Part shown: piece after piece, positions 20,531 through 32,778 of the stretch | How positions within the stretch are numbered: position 1 is the first letter of the stretch | Layout of the letters: every line of letters starts with the position of its first letter | Assembly: GCA_001599815.1 (NCBI GenBank) | Contig: BCIA01000001.1 | Span: forward strand, 4,344,934 to 4,408,933 | Origin: Furcasterigmium furcatum | Lineage: Eukaryota > Ascomycota > Sordariomycetes > Glomerellales > Plectosphaerellaceae | Direction: 5' to 3' | Length of the DNA stretch: 64,000 bases | Made by a program: the position numbers and the translations under genes | The notes under the pieces: model-generated | Told to the model about the DNA's origin: nothing | What the model saw: only the letters and a program-made list of their open reading frames with translations | Databases searched by the model: none

Positions 20531-22867
20531 ATGCTGAGCCGTTTCAACTGGCGACAGCGGCTTCGGCAGACTTCGGCGTCAGAATGCCTCCGGACAGGCA
20601 CCGTCGCGCAGTTCCCACTGGACGAGATCCTGGGAATCACGACGGCTTTCCTCGAAAACTCATCTGCAGGGCTCTTTGAAAAAGGAGTTGAGCCTTTTAC
20701 AGAGCAGGCGGAAACCATTTTACTCCGGGAGCTCCATGAAGTCCAGGGACAACTCCGACATTATGAGGTGGCACTCCTGGCCACAACTCGGGGCATCCGC
20801 CGGAATACCCTTCGAGCTCTGATGGTGAAGCTGGCACCTCTCGGGACTCCCCCGGACGAGCTCTTCGAGGACACTGTGGCCATCTACCTGCAGTGCATTA
20901 CATTGGCCCACAAATCAGCACCGTTGTTGATTGACGACGAAGAATGCCGAGCAGCGGAGGAGCTCTTCGCTCTCGTCAAGGCGTGGAAGCGCAGGGCCTG
21001 GGAGACGTTTCCAACCATCTCGACCGCCCTTCGTGTTTGCGCTAGGCAGGGCCTCGACGATGTAATCCCTCCATCCATGATTCGCGCGCTTCTTCTGCGC
21101 AATGGATACGGAAAGATGTTCCAAAACGAGGTCGAACGCCTTCAGCAAGCCTGCAAATGGGCCCGACTACACGACATGGTCTCGAGCATCCCCCGCCCTG
21201 AAGATCACCCCAGGCTGCGGGACATCTTGCCTCTGATTGTGCTTCCGGGACAATGTCTGGGCCTCTTGACTTGGCAACCCAACAGAGCACGCATCTTGCT
21301 CTGGGAGGAAAGGTTGAATGATGGCCAAAGGGCGGAAGCCATTGCGATTCTCAGGCTCGAGGGCCCCGATGATGGTCCCCAGCAGCGCCGGACAGTAAGG
21401 GAATCCGGGCCAGGACCTTTCATCAGATTCGCCGGACTTCCATCTCATGAGGCGGAACCTCTCCTAGATCATCTTCTCGGCGCGTTTGATCGGGCCATCA
21501 TGAACGGCCCCTCATCACTACGATGGCTCCTCTCCGAATGCGCAGGGCAGCCTCACAGCCGGACACCTGAGGCCCTGCGAAAGTCACTCATGGAGTTGGA
21601 CGCGGCAATGGACCTCGGTAACGACGACTCGGTTGGCACTCTGTCACAATTCGTCCAGTCTCTCCGAACAGACATGGGGATCATGCAGAGAATGGGAGCG
21701 ATGGCCGCTGCACTGCCTTACATAGGCGCATCTCCTGAGTTGCGAAGCGCTTGCGGCCACCGGCATGGACTTGAGCGCCAGGCCCCGAATCTCCTCAAAG
21801 AAGCCCAAGATCACTTTCAGGGGCTGCTTGACCAGGATCTTGCAGATCAAGCTTTCGCGCTCCAGCTTCGCTCCTTGGGTCATGTCATGTTCCAAGCAGA
21901 CTGGCTGCGCTTCACATGGCCCCCTGCCTTCGTGGCGATGCTGGGGAAAATGCCAAGAGAGGACGATCTCAAGAGGGCTCTCAACATCATAGGAGGACTG
22001 GTCCCATCGCAACAGGCCTCGTCACGGCAGGATCTCAAGAAATTTCTCTCGGCGAGGCTTTGCGGGCGGAGTGTCCCGGGCTTCGATGGCAGCAACCCAG
22101 CCTCTGCTCTTCTCCATCCATCCACTCCCTCACTCTCTCCCTGCCCATCACCGAGCCCCTCGGAGCAGCCAAAACCCAACTCCTGGCTCACCAAGCCCCT
22201 TGAAGCAAACCGAGCGCTCCTCCGCGAAAAGCTTCAGCGCATCCCTGAGATCGACCCCGAGCTGGTCGCGACCTGCCTACAGAAAGTCAAGGAGCCGGCC
22301 CACGACAATTTCATCAAGGACCTTAACTGCACCTTGCTACTCTCTGAGATCCCTCAAAGGAACCCTGACGCCGAAGAAGAGGAGGACGAGGTAGAAACGT
22401 GCCCTTTCACAGACATGGTGTGTGTCAATATCGCCAAACAATTTGCCCCCAGAGTCATTCCCAGGCACACTCGCAGCCTGCAGAAATGCTGGCCGCAAGT
22501 CCTGCTCCACATGATGCGACAGCGACCAGAAGGAATGCTCGATCGCCTGGGTGGGAGCCTTTCCAGGGAATCTTGGAGGAGCTGGCACAACAACCTCGAG
22601 GTTCTGTACAACAAGACTGGACATCTCGACGAGCAGGGGGGCATAGGTTTCACGAAACAGGCAATCGACTTGTGGACGAGACGGCTGGGCGCCATTCCCG
22701 GAAGGCACGTCAGTATTGCTTCCTTGCCGGCGCGGTTACGGGAGCAGGCGAATGAGTTTTCAGATACAGGTCCAAGGGCCTCGAGTTCGAGCGAGCGGAG
22801 GGTGGACGCCATGCAACGCCGGGTTACTTCGGCGACGCTGCGCCTGCCGAGGACAGATCGGTCGTGA
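20531..22867 (+). CDS. Unrecognised 778-residue protein
   Basis: One long intron-free frame starting at the first in-frame ATG (MLSRFNWRQRLRQ). It is a soluble, mostly helical-looking protein with no signal peptide or membrane segment. A Pro/Ser-rich linker (STPSLSPCPSPSPSEQPKP) near residues 530-550 separates a large N-terminal part from a C-terminal part of ~220 residues. The latter has an acidic run (DAEEEEDEVE) and a Cys/Trp-containing region. I recognise no domain and propose no function. Codon use and length argue for a real gene. An additional 5' exon at 20102-20236 is possible and would add ~51 residues. The stop is 152 bp from the stop of the convergent membrane-protein gene. Confidence 0.75.
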   Translation: MLSRFNWRQRLRQTSASECLRTGTVAQFPLDEILGITTAFLENSSAGLFEKGVEPFTEQAETILLRELHEVQGQLRHYEVALLATTRGIRRNTLRALMVKLAPLGTPPDELFEDTVAIYLQCITLAHKSAPLLIDDEECRAAEELFALVKAWKRRAWETFPTISTALRVCARQGLDDVIPPSMIRALLLRNGYGKMFQNEVERLQQACKWARLHDMVSSIPRPEDHPRLRDILPLIVLPGQCLGLLTWQPNRARILLWEERLNDGQRAEAIAILRLEGPDDGPQQRRTVRESGPGPFIRFAGLPSHEAEPLLDHLLGAFDRAIMNGPSSLRWLLSECAGQPHSRTPEALRKSLMELDAAMDLGNDDSVGTLSQFVQSLRTDMGIMQRMGAMAAALPYIGASPELRSACGHRHGLERQAPNLLKEAQDHFQGLLDQDLADQAFALQLRSLGHVMFQADWLRFTWPPAFVAMLGKMPREDDLKRALNIIGGLVPSQQASSRQDLKKFLSARLCGRSVPGFDGSNPASALLHPSTPSLSPCPSPSPSEQPKPNSWLTKPLEANRALLREKLQRIPEIDPELVATCLQKVKEPAHDNFIKDLNCTLLLSEIPQRNPDAEEEEDEVETCPFTDMVCVNIAKQFAPRVIPRHTRSLQKCWPQVLLHMMRQRPEGMLDRLGGSLSRESWRSWHNNLEVLYNKTGHLDEQGGIGFTKQAIDLWTRRLGAIPGRHVSIASLPARLREQANEFSDTGPRASSSSERRVDAMQRRVTSATLRLPRTDRS

Positions 22868-23019
22868 ATGTAGAATCGCTATCTGAGTTTTAATGGTCAT
22901 GAAATCTTTATTTCTAAGCAGAGAAATACAACTCGTCCCGCGTGCTTCATTAAGTCCTTCGCCCTGACAACTCTGCGCCGCGAAGATGACGAGCAGCGAT
23001 TCATCCCGAATACATGGAC

Positions 23020-24583
23020 CTAAAGCCCAGGTCGCCGCTCAGATCTCACAGACCTCTGGTGAAAAGAGTCTGCTGGGGCAAAATGCTGTTCCAAAATGGA
23101 TGGCAAGCCACTCGCGTTGCGAGGTCCCTGCCCGTGAGGCCCCATGCCCATCCCTTGAACCGGAGCCGGCGGCCTGTCGACAGGTTCCGAGCCGACCGTA
23201 CTGAAGTGCCCCGATGGCTGACTGTGAAGGCTGTTCTTCGATGCCCTCGACATCCGCGAAGCCCCCCTGGTGTCGGACATTCTGCTGAACAGACCCCCGA
23301 TCGCCGAGGTTGCCCTCGAACCGAAGCCGTCCCCTGCCTCCTCTGTTCCTAGCTTTGCTTCTCTGCCGCCTTCCTCGCGCCTCAATCTGTCAAGGTACTT
23401 GAGGGCTTCGCGCTGGTTCCTCTCCGGGTCGAGGGTGGAGTTCATGAACAAGTCGGGAGGGTAATGGCCTCCTTTGATTTCGCCCTCGATCTCCCGCAGG
23501 ATGTGCTCCAGCGGAGGCGAGCTCCTCTTGCCGTCGTCGGTCCACTCCCGCAGCCTGTCGATGATGCGGTTGCGGATGTTGGACTGGATCGCGGCCACAT
23601 CTTTTCCTCCCGACTCGGAGCGCGAACCAACGACATTGGACATGAAGAGATGGCAGGCGATGAAGGCAATAGATATTGCGCCATAGGCACAATCGAAGAT
23701 GAACTGGAAAGTTTCACGCGTGTAACTTTCGTTGATCCAGACGAGGAGCGTCAACACGAATTCGAGGGAACAGCGAGCAGCTAGGAGCAGTGCCGCCAGG
23801 ATGATGACCAGTCGGTTCTGTTGGGAATTGTTAGCCCAAGGTCGAAGAAACAGGCGTAGGGCTCCAAAGTCAGGAAACTCACAGTAATCACGTAGCCTCT
23901 CTGAGATCTCTTCCTGATGCACCAGGTGACGGTAGCAGCTGTAGCAGAGACCAAGGCATAGCCAGCGAAGATCGCAGACATGGCAATCTGGAATTGTATC
24001 TTGCGGGATGCAATGTCGGCGATGGTGTTGAGGCTTGTCATGCGCAGCCAACATGCTGCCAGCGCGATGTAGAGGATGATGTAGAAGAGGGTCGGCAGGA
24101 CGCTGAAGAAGCTTGCGATCTTGCCTGCGATCCTCCATGCCTTTCTCTCTCCCTTATTGACTTCTTTCCAGACGACCCTGAAGGTGCCTGAGAGGAACAA
24201 GATTGTCGAGGCGACTCGGAAGATCTCTGATATCGGCGCGAGGAGGATGTAGCCGAAGGGGACGACCCATCCATCCCAGTGCATCCATCGATCTATCACG
24301 ATGATGAGGTACCAGCTGTTCAGTCCCAAAGTCAGCCATGCATCTGGAAGAAAGAAGCTTTGCTCGTCCGTATATCGTCGACGTACATGAAAAGGAGCAG
24401 GCAGCCGTAGAAGATTCGCTGGAACTCGGGCCAGATCGGGGCATCCTTGACCCGGAGCTGGTTGAGGAACACAACGCAGCATGCCAAGATGAAAAAGAGC
24501 CAGATGGTAACAATAACTGCACCCTTCAAATCTTCTTCTGGAAGAGGGCCGCCATTGAGGCTCAGGAGAGACACCGCCGACAT
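23020..24583 (-). CDS. Seven-helix-like membrane protein with cytosolic tail
   Basis: Three exons (24583-24387, 24315-23883, 23817-23020) with GTACGT and GTGAGT donors and CAG acceptors give 475 residues. About seven hydrophobic helices fill the first ~300 residues, starting after a short hydrophilic N-terminus (MSAVSLLSLNGGPLPEEDLK). Then come ~170 hydrophilic residues with basic, acidic and Ser-rich stretches ending in Arg/Pro-rich sequence. The arrangement (extracellular N-terminus, seven helices, long cytosolic tail) resembles fungal receptor-like proteins, but I see no diagnostic receptor motif. I therefore call it a hypothetical integral membrane protein of a kind found across Pezizomycotina. 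Confidence 0.75.
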
Positions 24584-25663
24584 TGGGAATAGATACCGTC
24601 GTTGCGCCTCAGAAGCTATGTCGGGGGAGTGTTCTCAGGGGCAGGTTCACCATCGATGGGTGAGAGCAAAGCAAGAAAGCTCAATCAAAGGATTGGAACA
24701 TCAGCGCTAGAAGAAATTGGTAGGAAATGATTCATACAGTCTTTCTCCAGCTCGCATCCCTCGAGGGGGCTCCAAGGGTTCGGGGATGCCCTCTTGCTTC
24801 CAGCTTCCATCCAACCTGATCGCCGCAGTGCAGCGCCACGGGATACGATAGCTCGGAGAGCAAGGTGCTCAAGCTTGCAGAACAGCCGCTCCCCGCCCCC
24901 ACCTGGTTGACAGATGTATTTCCAAGTTCCATTTTGTATTCTCAGAATGTACCACGATGTACCGTCTGGATGCGCCCAGGGTCCATGCAGGGTCCTAATC
25001 CTGGACAACGGGAGGCCGAGGCTTGCATCGTGGGCACAATGAAGCCCGATATGGCCGTAACTGGAAGCCTTCGCAACCTGCTCAGCGTCCATTTTCGATA
25101 TGTTGTGAAACCGACAAAGTGCCTCGCCCCCCACGGGTGAGTCGGCCACAGTTCTAGCCCCAGCCTGCAGGGCGCTTAAGCAGGCTGCGTTCGGCTGTAA
25201 GTCAAAAATGCTTGATTTCCGGCACTTGTCTCTGTTTGTGGCTGGTCGGTGGCTTCCAATAGTTCTGTTTTCCAACCATCCCGCCAACGACGCAGCCTGA
25301 TCGACGGACTCCGGTGAACCGTTTGGGAAAAGCCAGCTCCAGTGCCATCGAGCCAGACAAACCATGGAACCAGCCATGAGCTGATGATAGCCTGTCGAGG
25401 CGTTCTCGACTTCTAAGGTGCCTGCGAGTCGCCAGCTCCAGTGGTGACCCTGTCATGTCTCAGTTACGCTCCCGAATCGTGCAGGGCAGCTCAGCAGCAA
25501 CCATACCGTTCATAGGCCGAAACATCAAACAGGTGCAGTTCGTACTGTCCGCGATGGACCCCTGACAAGCCGGGGCTAGAACTGGAGTGTTGGATCAGGC
25601 TCAGGCGCACCTCTTCGGAGCGGGAGAATTGTAATTATTGCCGTCTTTGCTAACGTGCGGTGG
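24584..25663. other. Intergenic, no supported gene
   Basis: 1.1 kb. A 230-codon minus-strand frame at 24685-25377 has no recognisable features and an unremarkable composition; it is not called. The left part should contain the promoter of the seven-helix-like gene. Confidence 0.45.
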
Positions 25664-28600
25664 TCAGCTAGAAACGACCTGTCCCACGACGAATACAGTC
25701 TCGGTGGTCGCATTGCTACTTCCATCACCCAGCTTCCAAAAGCAGGGTTGGGTGGTCGCCTCGATCACAGACGTCCCGTTCCCTGATCCAGCCTCGTCTT
25801 TGAACTTGTTGCCAAGCATGCCGCCTCTGGTCCGCTGTCCCTGGGTTGCGAGTCCGAGCATCAGCTGCGCTCGCTGCGAGCCCATCTTCAGTGCCAGGAT
25901 GCCCAATTCCCGTGAAGTATCCTGAATCTGGGCCTGGCCACCCGGGTCCAACCGGCCGCCGCTCACTCTCTGGAGAGCATCTGTAAGCTCATCCGTGACA
26001 CGCCTGACATTGGCATTGAATAGATACGCCACTCGCTTTTCTTGCTCTGCTCCATCGCTGTTTTGGACGGCTTTCAGGATGAGGTCGAACGCAGACGCCC
26101 TCCATGAATTGGTCTCCTTATCGTTGCGGAGGACGGGGGCGGAACCGTCCGGCGCTGTATTGCCGAATCTCCTGTCAGTAGATTTCCACAAACTCAGGAG
26201 ATGAACTCGACTTACCGTCCGGAGCTGGCTCCGCCGTGAGCAACTCATACATCCCCTGCATGAAATGGTACCCTTCGCCAGTGCTGCCCAGGATGCCAAA
26301 GCCTGGCTGTAGCTGGAAGAAGCCCCTATAGTAAACGCTCCAGCACAGGCTCTTCACGAACCTCGGCCATGCTCGTGACCCAGACGCCCCCTGGGAGCTT
26401 CGAGCAAAGTATCCATTGTTGTCGTACTGCTGGATACCGCCCCCGTTGAGGGCAGGTGTCGCAGGCTTTGGCACGTAGCCGACGAGATTGCTGACCTTCT
26501 GAGCAAGCTTCTGGAACGAGATCTGGAATTGGTCATCCGGAATAGGACGCCAGTTGTCCTTGCTGTGAGCTGCGATGGCGTTGTTCAGGGATGTGACTTT
26601 GCTGCTCAGGTGTCGCGTCTCGCGGGCGATGCGTGCACCGACGCTCTCCTCCAGCTTGGCATAGCTCTGCTCCCACCTGATCTTCTCTCGGTGATGCTGT
26701 TCCTTGTCCTCATCCAGGGTCGCCTGAATCGAGGCCACCTTGAGCTCACTTTCGCGTTCTACCGCCTGCAACTGTTGGCGAAGCTGGCCGGTTTCTTCTT
26801 GCTTCTCCCGCTCCAAACGCCGGGTTGCTTGCACCTTCTCCTTCTCTAGACGTCGGGATACTTCCGCCTTCTCCTTCTCCAGTCTCTGGGTTTCTTGCAG
26901 GATCTCATGCTCCCACCGACGAGATAATTCTGCGTTCTCCTGCTCCAGACGGCGGGTCTCGTCCAACTTCTCTTGCTGCAGACGCTGGGTTTCGGATGCG
27001 AGTTTGTTGGCCCAGCCGGCGTTCTCGGCTTCTACCGAACGGAGTCTGGTGGACAATTTGCCATTTTCAGTGTCCAGGCCCCTGTTTCTCTCCATGTACT
27101 GCTGAGCTTCGCCCATGGAGGACTGCAGCTGTGACTTCAGTTGAGTGACGTCCCCCATAGCACGGGCAGCGTCTTGCTGTGCAACAGCGAGGTCTTTGGT
27201 TGCAGCGTCGTGCGCCTGCCGCCAGCCATCCCGGTCGCTTCGAGCCTTCGCCAGGCTCTGCTGCAGCTTCTGGATTTGCCCTTTCTGCTCGCTGATCTCA
27301 AGCCTTAGGCCCTGGAGATCGACATTCTCCCTCTCAAGCGCATTGACTGTCTTCTCGAGCTGCTTGACTTCCTTCCGCGAACCGCTGAGATCCAATTTGG
27401 CCTGCTTGCATGCATCTTCGCGCTTTTCCAGCTCGCGGGGGAACCAGGAGAGCAATGTGTCCATGTGCGTGAGGCCGGGGGTCTTGTCCACCTTGAACGG
27501 CTTCAGGGCCTCTTTGGCACGCTTCTCGGTCCGCTTTTCGTGCTCACTCTCGCTCACGGGCTCGCGAAAGGGTGCCTCCTTGGCCGGCCGGGTGATCTTG
27601 TTCCTGATCTGGCCCAGCCCGTGCCACTTTGAAGTGTTTTCCGCATCGGCCGGGTTGGCGGGATCAGACTGTTGAATTTGGCTCACAGAATTCGGCGCAT
27701 TCGGGCTGTAGGCAACATATGTAGGTTGGCCCTGTTCCGGAGCTTGGGGGGTCGGGGTCAAATTCGCCGTGCCATTGACTTCTTCGTCTCCTTCGTCGTC
27801 AGAGGCCTCGCGGTACTGGCTCCTCTCGTTGACATTGGGGACAGGCTGCGGTGTGCGTTCATAGCTTTGGAGACGTGCTGCGTCTTGCTGCTGGGGCCGG
27901 TTTTGGGGTGACGGTGCGACGGCCTTTCGCGACACAGAGCGGTTGTCTGCCTGCAAGGCTTTCGTCGACGGCCAGGACGCCTTGGCAGCAATCCTGGCAG
28001 TGTCCGCGGGCGTCTGCTTGCTGGGAGCCATGCTCTCGTGAAGACGAGGGTCCGTTGCAGGAGTCGGGGAGCCTGTACCTTGGTCCTGGGCTCTCCCCTG
28101 GACCTGGGGCGGGGGAGTGTGATTGTTGGGTTGCGGTGTCGATCGCGATGCGGTCTCGTTGTCCGACAGGACGGAGACGTCGTCGCTAACGCCTCCCGAC
28201 TCTCCAGTCTGAGCTGCGGAGTGTTGACGAAAGTCGGCCGGCGGCGGAGAGCTCACAACTCTTGGGGGAGCGTCAGAGCTTGGGTACCACACTGGAGTGG
28301 TAGGTTGCCAGGTCTTTCCAGGATCCAGGGGGGTGACCTTGTTGCCAAGTCCACCTGGAGAGCCGAAGTGGTCGTTCCTGGCGGAATCAGAATATGGAAC
28401 AGGAGGGGTTTGAACAAGGTGAGATTCGGCTGGGAGCTCGAATGAATACGATAGTGAGGGGTCTTTTGGACGAGGTCGATCAACAATTCTCCCACCAACA
28501 GCGACACCTGTCTGTGGCGTTGAGGGGACGGACCTGCCGCGGTTCAGGTCATCTACCAGTTGTTGAGGGTCTCGAGATGCGTCAGTCTGTGGATTCCCGG

Positions 28601-28772
28601 AAAACGCTGGAGGGCTCGTCGGAATTGGAGGGATTTGGAAAGGTTCGTTTGTTGGGATGTTGTTCAGCGCTTGATTATAAGGCGCGTCCCAGGTTTGACC
28701 ACTTTTCCGGCCTTCTCTGGAGAAGTGCTTGATTCGCCGCAGAGGATTGGAAAACGAGAAGCCTCCAGACAT
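25664..28772 (-). CDS. Large coiled-coil protein of unknown function (1015 aa)
   Basis: Two exons, 28772-26216 and 26154-25664, are joined over a 61 bp intron (GTAAGT...TACAG) that keeps phase. The first ~430 residues are Pro/Ser/Gln-rich and probably disordered. Residues ~434-727 form a long coiled coil with repeated Arg-Arg-Leu-Glu-(Gln/Lys)-Glu units (for example RRLEKEKVQATRRLEREKQ). The C-terminal ~290 residues look globular, with Trp/Phe-rich segments (SVYYRGFFQLQPGFG) and a helical end. The layout of disordered head, coiled coil and conserved C-terminal domain is common among fungal proteins of unknown function, sometimes beside immune-type genes. It is divergent from the Hsp70-like gene with 564 bp between starts. 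Confidence 0.8.
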
Positions 28773-29336
28773 CTTGGACCGAGATAGCTTTCTGGGTGGG
28801 TTGACTATGGGCGACAGGAGGAGGACCGAGAGGCACGGGCAAGAGGAAAACTGCTCACCATTGCTCAGTGTTGGTGTCTCAGGGCCTCGGCGGTTGATTT
28901 CGTGGATTAAGATACAAACTTCGGGGGACGAGGAACAGCGACATCCAGGGATGCTTCAGCTCCAAAGACGTGAATCAGGCCCGGGCGATGGGGGCCTGGA
29001 GCCTTCTGTTCGCCGCCGCCGGGAGGCTGGAGGACCCCTGTACTGCAGCTGAGGTGTCTTGAATGTAGCTGGTTGTAGCGTCAAGCACAGCCTGATCGAT
29101 CCCCGGCTCACCACCGCTTGCTTGATTCACCCCTGGGGTAGAGCTGGACCTCTCATATTTCCCTCCAAGTGGAAGATTAATGGTTCTTAATACCAGCCGT
29201 TGGACATTGATTCGAGTCTTTCCCCAAGAAACCGTGAGTGTCGAGATTGCTCTCCAGAGCTCCTTTTCTGACCCCTTTCCACCCCGCCGGCTGCATCAAG
29301 ACACCAGCACCAGAACAGAGGCACCGCCCGCCCGCC
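28773..29336. other. Divergent promoter region
   Basis: 564 bp between the starts of the coiled-coil gene (leftward) and the Hsp70-like gene (rightward). It must hold both promoters. No gene or clear element seen. Confidence 0.45.
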
Positions 29337-31944
29337 ATGGACCAGTACTCAGCTACCATGGAGGCCCAGTCTCAGAGGACTTACTCTGTGAGGGATTCAG
29401 CGACCATGGCGTCTTATGACCAGCATCAATTCCAGGACGGAGCCTCTTTCATGCCCAGCCTCCCTGAGGACGACGACCTTCGAGATGAGGGCAATCGCTG
29501 GGCGGCACGATTCGTCATTGCTGTGGACTACGGGACTACATATACAGGTGTGCAGAGTTACTCGATCAGTTACTTGTTCCATGGCATCTCATCGCTGACC
29601 GGGCATCTCGAGGCGTGGCTTGGATCCTCACTCAGGGAAAAGAACCCACCCTGGACAACATTCGCCACGTATTCAACTGGCCCGGAAACCGGATCGAAGC
29701 CAAAGTGCCTTCGAGATTCACGTACTCGCCCATTCGAGGAACCGAGCGATGGGGCAATGGCATCGGCAGCGACGCCCTCGTCATCCGCTGGACGAAACTC
29801 GAGCTGGAGCCGCCCAAGCGCGACAAGGCGCTCGAGATCCTTCGCGAGACCATCTCGGAGACAACTCGCATGAAGCTTGATCCCCGCGCGAGGGTCTTCG
29901 AAGAGATCCCGACTCACCTCGTCAGGACCAGCGAGGACATCGTGACGGACTACCTGAGCGGCGTCCTGGCGTATGCCCGGAGAGACATCGAGGGCAAAAC
30001 GGACTACGCCAATCTGACCCAGATGAAGATCGATCTTGTCATCACTCATCCCGCGGTTTGGGATCCCCGAGCCAAGAACATCACCTTCCGCTCAGTAACG
30101 ACGGCGTTCGATAATGCCTTTCGGGAGGTGGAGTACCAACTGGGCAACATTGGACTCGTCACTGAATCGGAGGCTTGCGCACAGTATCTCATGAAGGAGG
30201 CTCGGGATAGAAATCTGGCGAGAATCCGAGTGGTGAGTCTTGTACTTTGCGCTCCCAAGCTTCCCCATTGACGCGATGCAGGGCGAATGTTTCATTGTCG
30301 TAGATGCCGGCGGTGGCACGGTGGTAAGTGCTCCCCCTTGAAGCATCATAGATGTCAAGGTGCTGACAGCTCGAGTGTAGGACTTGGCGGCCTACCAAGT
30401 TGAAGAGGTCCATCCCAGATTCCGGGTGCGGAGGCTCACGACACCGCTGGGTAAGCTAACCAAACCATGACGGCCAGCTACGTTGCGAGATGGGGAAAGA
30501 ATGATAACATCGTAAACAGGCAGTCAATGTGGTGCTACGGAGATTGACAGATACTTTCTCAAGATATTCTTGGCTCGCAGACTCTCCCCTGAGGACTTCG
30601 CGAAGCTGCGTGGTGGCGAGGCCAACGCCCATGCCCAGGGGTCCCATGTCGTCTTCACGGAGAAAGAAGAAGAGATTCTTCAGAAGTTCCTTACCATCAA
30701 GCACGACTTCAAGGGAACAAGCGACACTGACAGTCGATTGCCACCTGACCAGCGCCTGGATCTTCCGGAAGACATTGGCACCGAGGATAGCCAGGAGCGT
30801 GGCATCGTGGCGGGCCAGCTAATCATCAAAAAGTAAGGTCCTTGGATTCTGAATTCCACGCATTGTCAGTCTAACAGTTTCCTAGCCGCGAGCTCGAGGA
30901 GATATTTGCTCCAGCTGTCAATGGGGTCATCAAGCTCATCGGCCAACAGGTCAACCTGCTGTTCGCAGAAGGCCACCAGAGTGGTGTAAGTCAACCTGGG
31001 TGTTTTTCGTCGGCAGTGTGACTGAAATCTTGTGATCCAGACGATATTCTTATCGGGCGGCTTCTCGAGGAGCGAGTACCTGCACCGACAGGTCCGAAGG
31101 CTTGGTGCTCGCTGCGGGTTCCAGGTGGTGAGAAGCGACGATGACAAGTCAGTCCAACGGAGCCCCCAGACACCTGTCCACCTTGAATTTTCTAACTCAA
31201 TTTCGAAATACAGCAGCAGCTGGACTGCCGTGGCCAAGGGCGCTGTATTGATGGGACTGGGCCTCGACTGCCCAACTCCCCCGAACAACATCCCCTGTCC
31301 CGTCAACATTGGCGTAACTCTTTCGACTCGATTCCGGCCCTACGAGCATGCCGGTGAACAGAAATACAAAGATTCATTTGACGGATCAGACCGGGCTCGC
31401 AACCACACACACTGGATTATCAAAAAGGGAGATCTGGTGACCTTGGAGGGCAAGCATGCTTCAACCAAGCTGAGGCGAAAGTACAACCCGAACGGCAACA
31501 AGACCGGAATCGTGAAGGTCCTGATATCTGACGTTGGGATCCGCAATACAAACGCTTCACGGTCGCAAGCATTCCTCAGTGAGTATCCGGAGCTCGGCGG
31601 ATGAAGGATTAGCACTGACATGTCGCGCGCGCGCAGACCCAGGCCAAGAAATCGATCTTGCGTACGATCTGGCAACGGTGCCCAAGCATGTCGCCAAAGA
31701 CGTCATTCACAAGACGAGCGCCAAGGGAAAGTCGTTTCTACTGGCGGAAATGACGCTGGATGTCTTCGTTTCGCACCTCTACTACTCCATTGAGCTCACG
31801 TGCGGAAAGACAGTCGATATCTTGGGCGGCACGGGAGAAGCCGGCTTCGTGCTTGCCTCCAAGCAGGTCTACTTTTCCAACGCGAACCGGAGCACTGGAA
31901 TTGGGTCCTCCTTCACCGCATGGGGTGGTTCTAGTACAGCCTGA
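29337..31944 (+). CDS. HSPA12-like Hsp70-fold ATPase
   Basis: Nine exons (29337-29547, 29613-30232, 30282-30323, 30381-30450, 30520-30832, 30886-30985, 31041-31147, 31214-31578, 31637-31944) read through in phase to 711 residues. The actin-like ATPase motifs are present: phosphate-1 VIAVDYGTTYTGVAW (near residue 60), phosphate-2 VVDAGGGTVDLAAYQV, and the adenosine motif TIFLSGGFSRSEYL. The protein lacks a canonical Hsp70 substrate-binding domain and its terminal EEVD. Instead it ends in ~200 residues with no known fold, as in the HSPA12-like proteins that are expanded in filamentous fungi. It probably binds ATP and acts in protein quality control or as a regulatory ATPase; its partner is unknown. 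It lies ~2 kb from the cell-death island, which makes a link possible but unproven. Confidence 0.85.
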
Positions 31945-32778
31945 TGAAGGTGGAAATGGAAATGGGAGTGTGGACAGAGTGCAAGGACAGGGCATGCCCA
32001 TCCACCATAATGTGCCAGAGGATGGAGGCAACCTGAATCACCATTGTCATTAGCGAGCCTGCTTTCCTGGATGTATCTAGAAGTACCGATGTATTTGCAT
32101 GTACCTCTCGTGGACGATCAGGCTGTGACGCCTCCCGCTGAGTCTATTGCCAGTTACAGCACCCCACGTAGGCTCGCCAGCCCTCCGGGCAGCACGCCCT
32201 GAACGAGGCGGCTTCAGTGGCAAGGACGTGTTGCTTTTCCAGTCACTAGCATCCTGCAGCCACAGTTCCGTGTCACACCAGCCTACCGGTAGCTAAATCA
32301 TACGACTCAGCGCTCAGCAGGGCGTTCTGCAGTTACATTGGGGCTGAATGAGCTGAAGATGCCCCTGCTGGAATCGAGAGAGCAGTACACTTTGCGAGGC
32401 TCACATGAGCGCCTCGGACAATCTAGTCTCAGTACTCGTAGCATCAGGCTCTGAGTCGTGCTGGAAATTCGCCGCCACCTGGCTGCGATGGGGTCGTCTA
32501 TCGAGTCCAGGCGGATGGTCAGTCGCTTGAGGCATCCCACCGATCCCAGCACATGTTGTCCAAGCCTGTCCCCCCTTTCTTCCCACCCATCAACATTTCC
32601 TTTACGTGCACAAATTTCAATTTTGATTCTGCGGAAAGTTCAGTCTGGGACCCCGTGCGAACTTGTCAACTGACAAGTCCCCTTCACTCCCAGTCTCGTC
32701 CTGAGATCTCCGTCTTGTGTTCACTCGCACCTTTCCCTCCAGTGGTCGCTGGCTGGCAGCACGACCACACCCGTCAAC
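31945..32778. other. Intergenic, no supported gene
   Basis: About 830 bp between two rightward genes. The last ~200 bases are C/T-rich and probably hold the promoter and leader of the single-pass membrane protein gene. Confidence 0.45.

Noticed and set aside
24685..25377. 230-codon minus-strand frame
   Set aside because: No recognisable motif, no splice or leader context, and ordinary length for chance in GC-rich DNA.
31622..31636. CG dinucleotide run before an Hsp70-like exon
   Set aside because: It forms the tail of an ordinary intron acceptor; too short to be a meaningful repeat.
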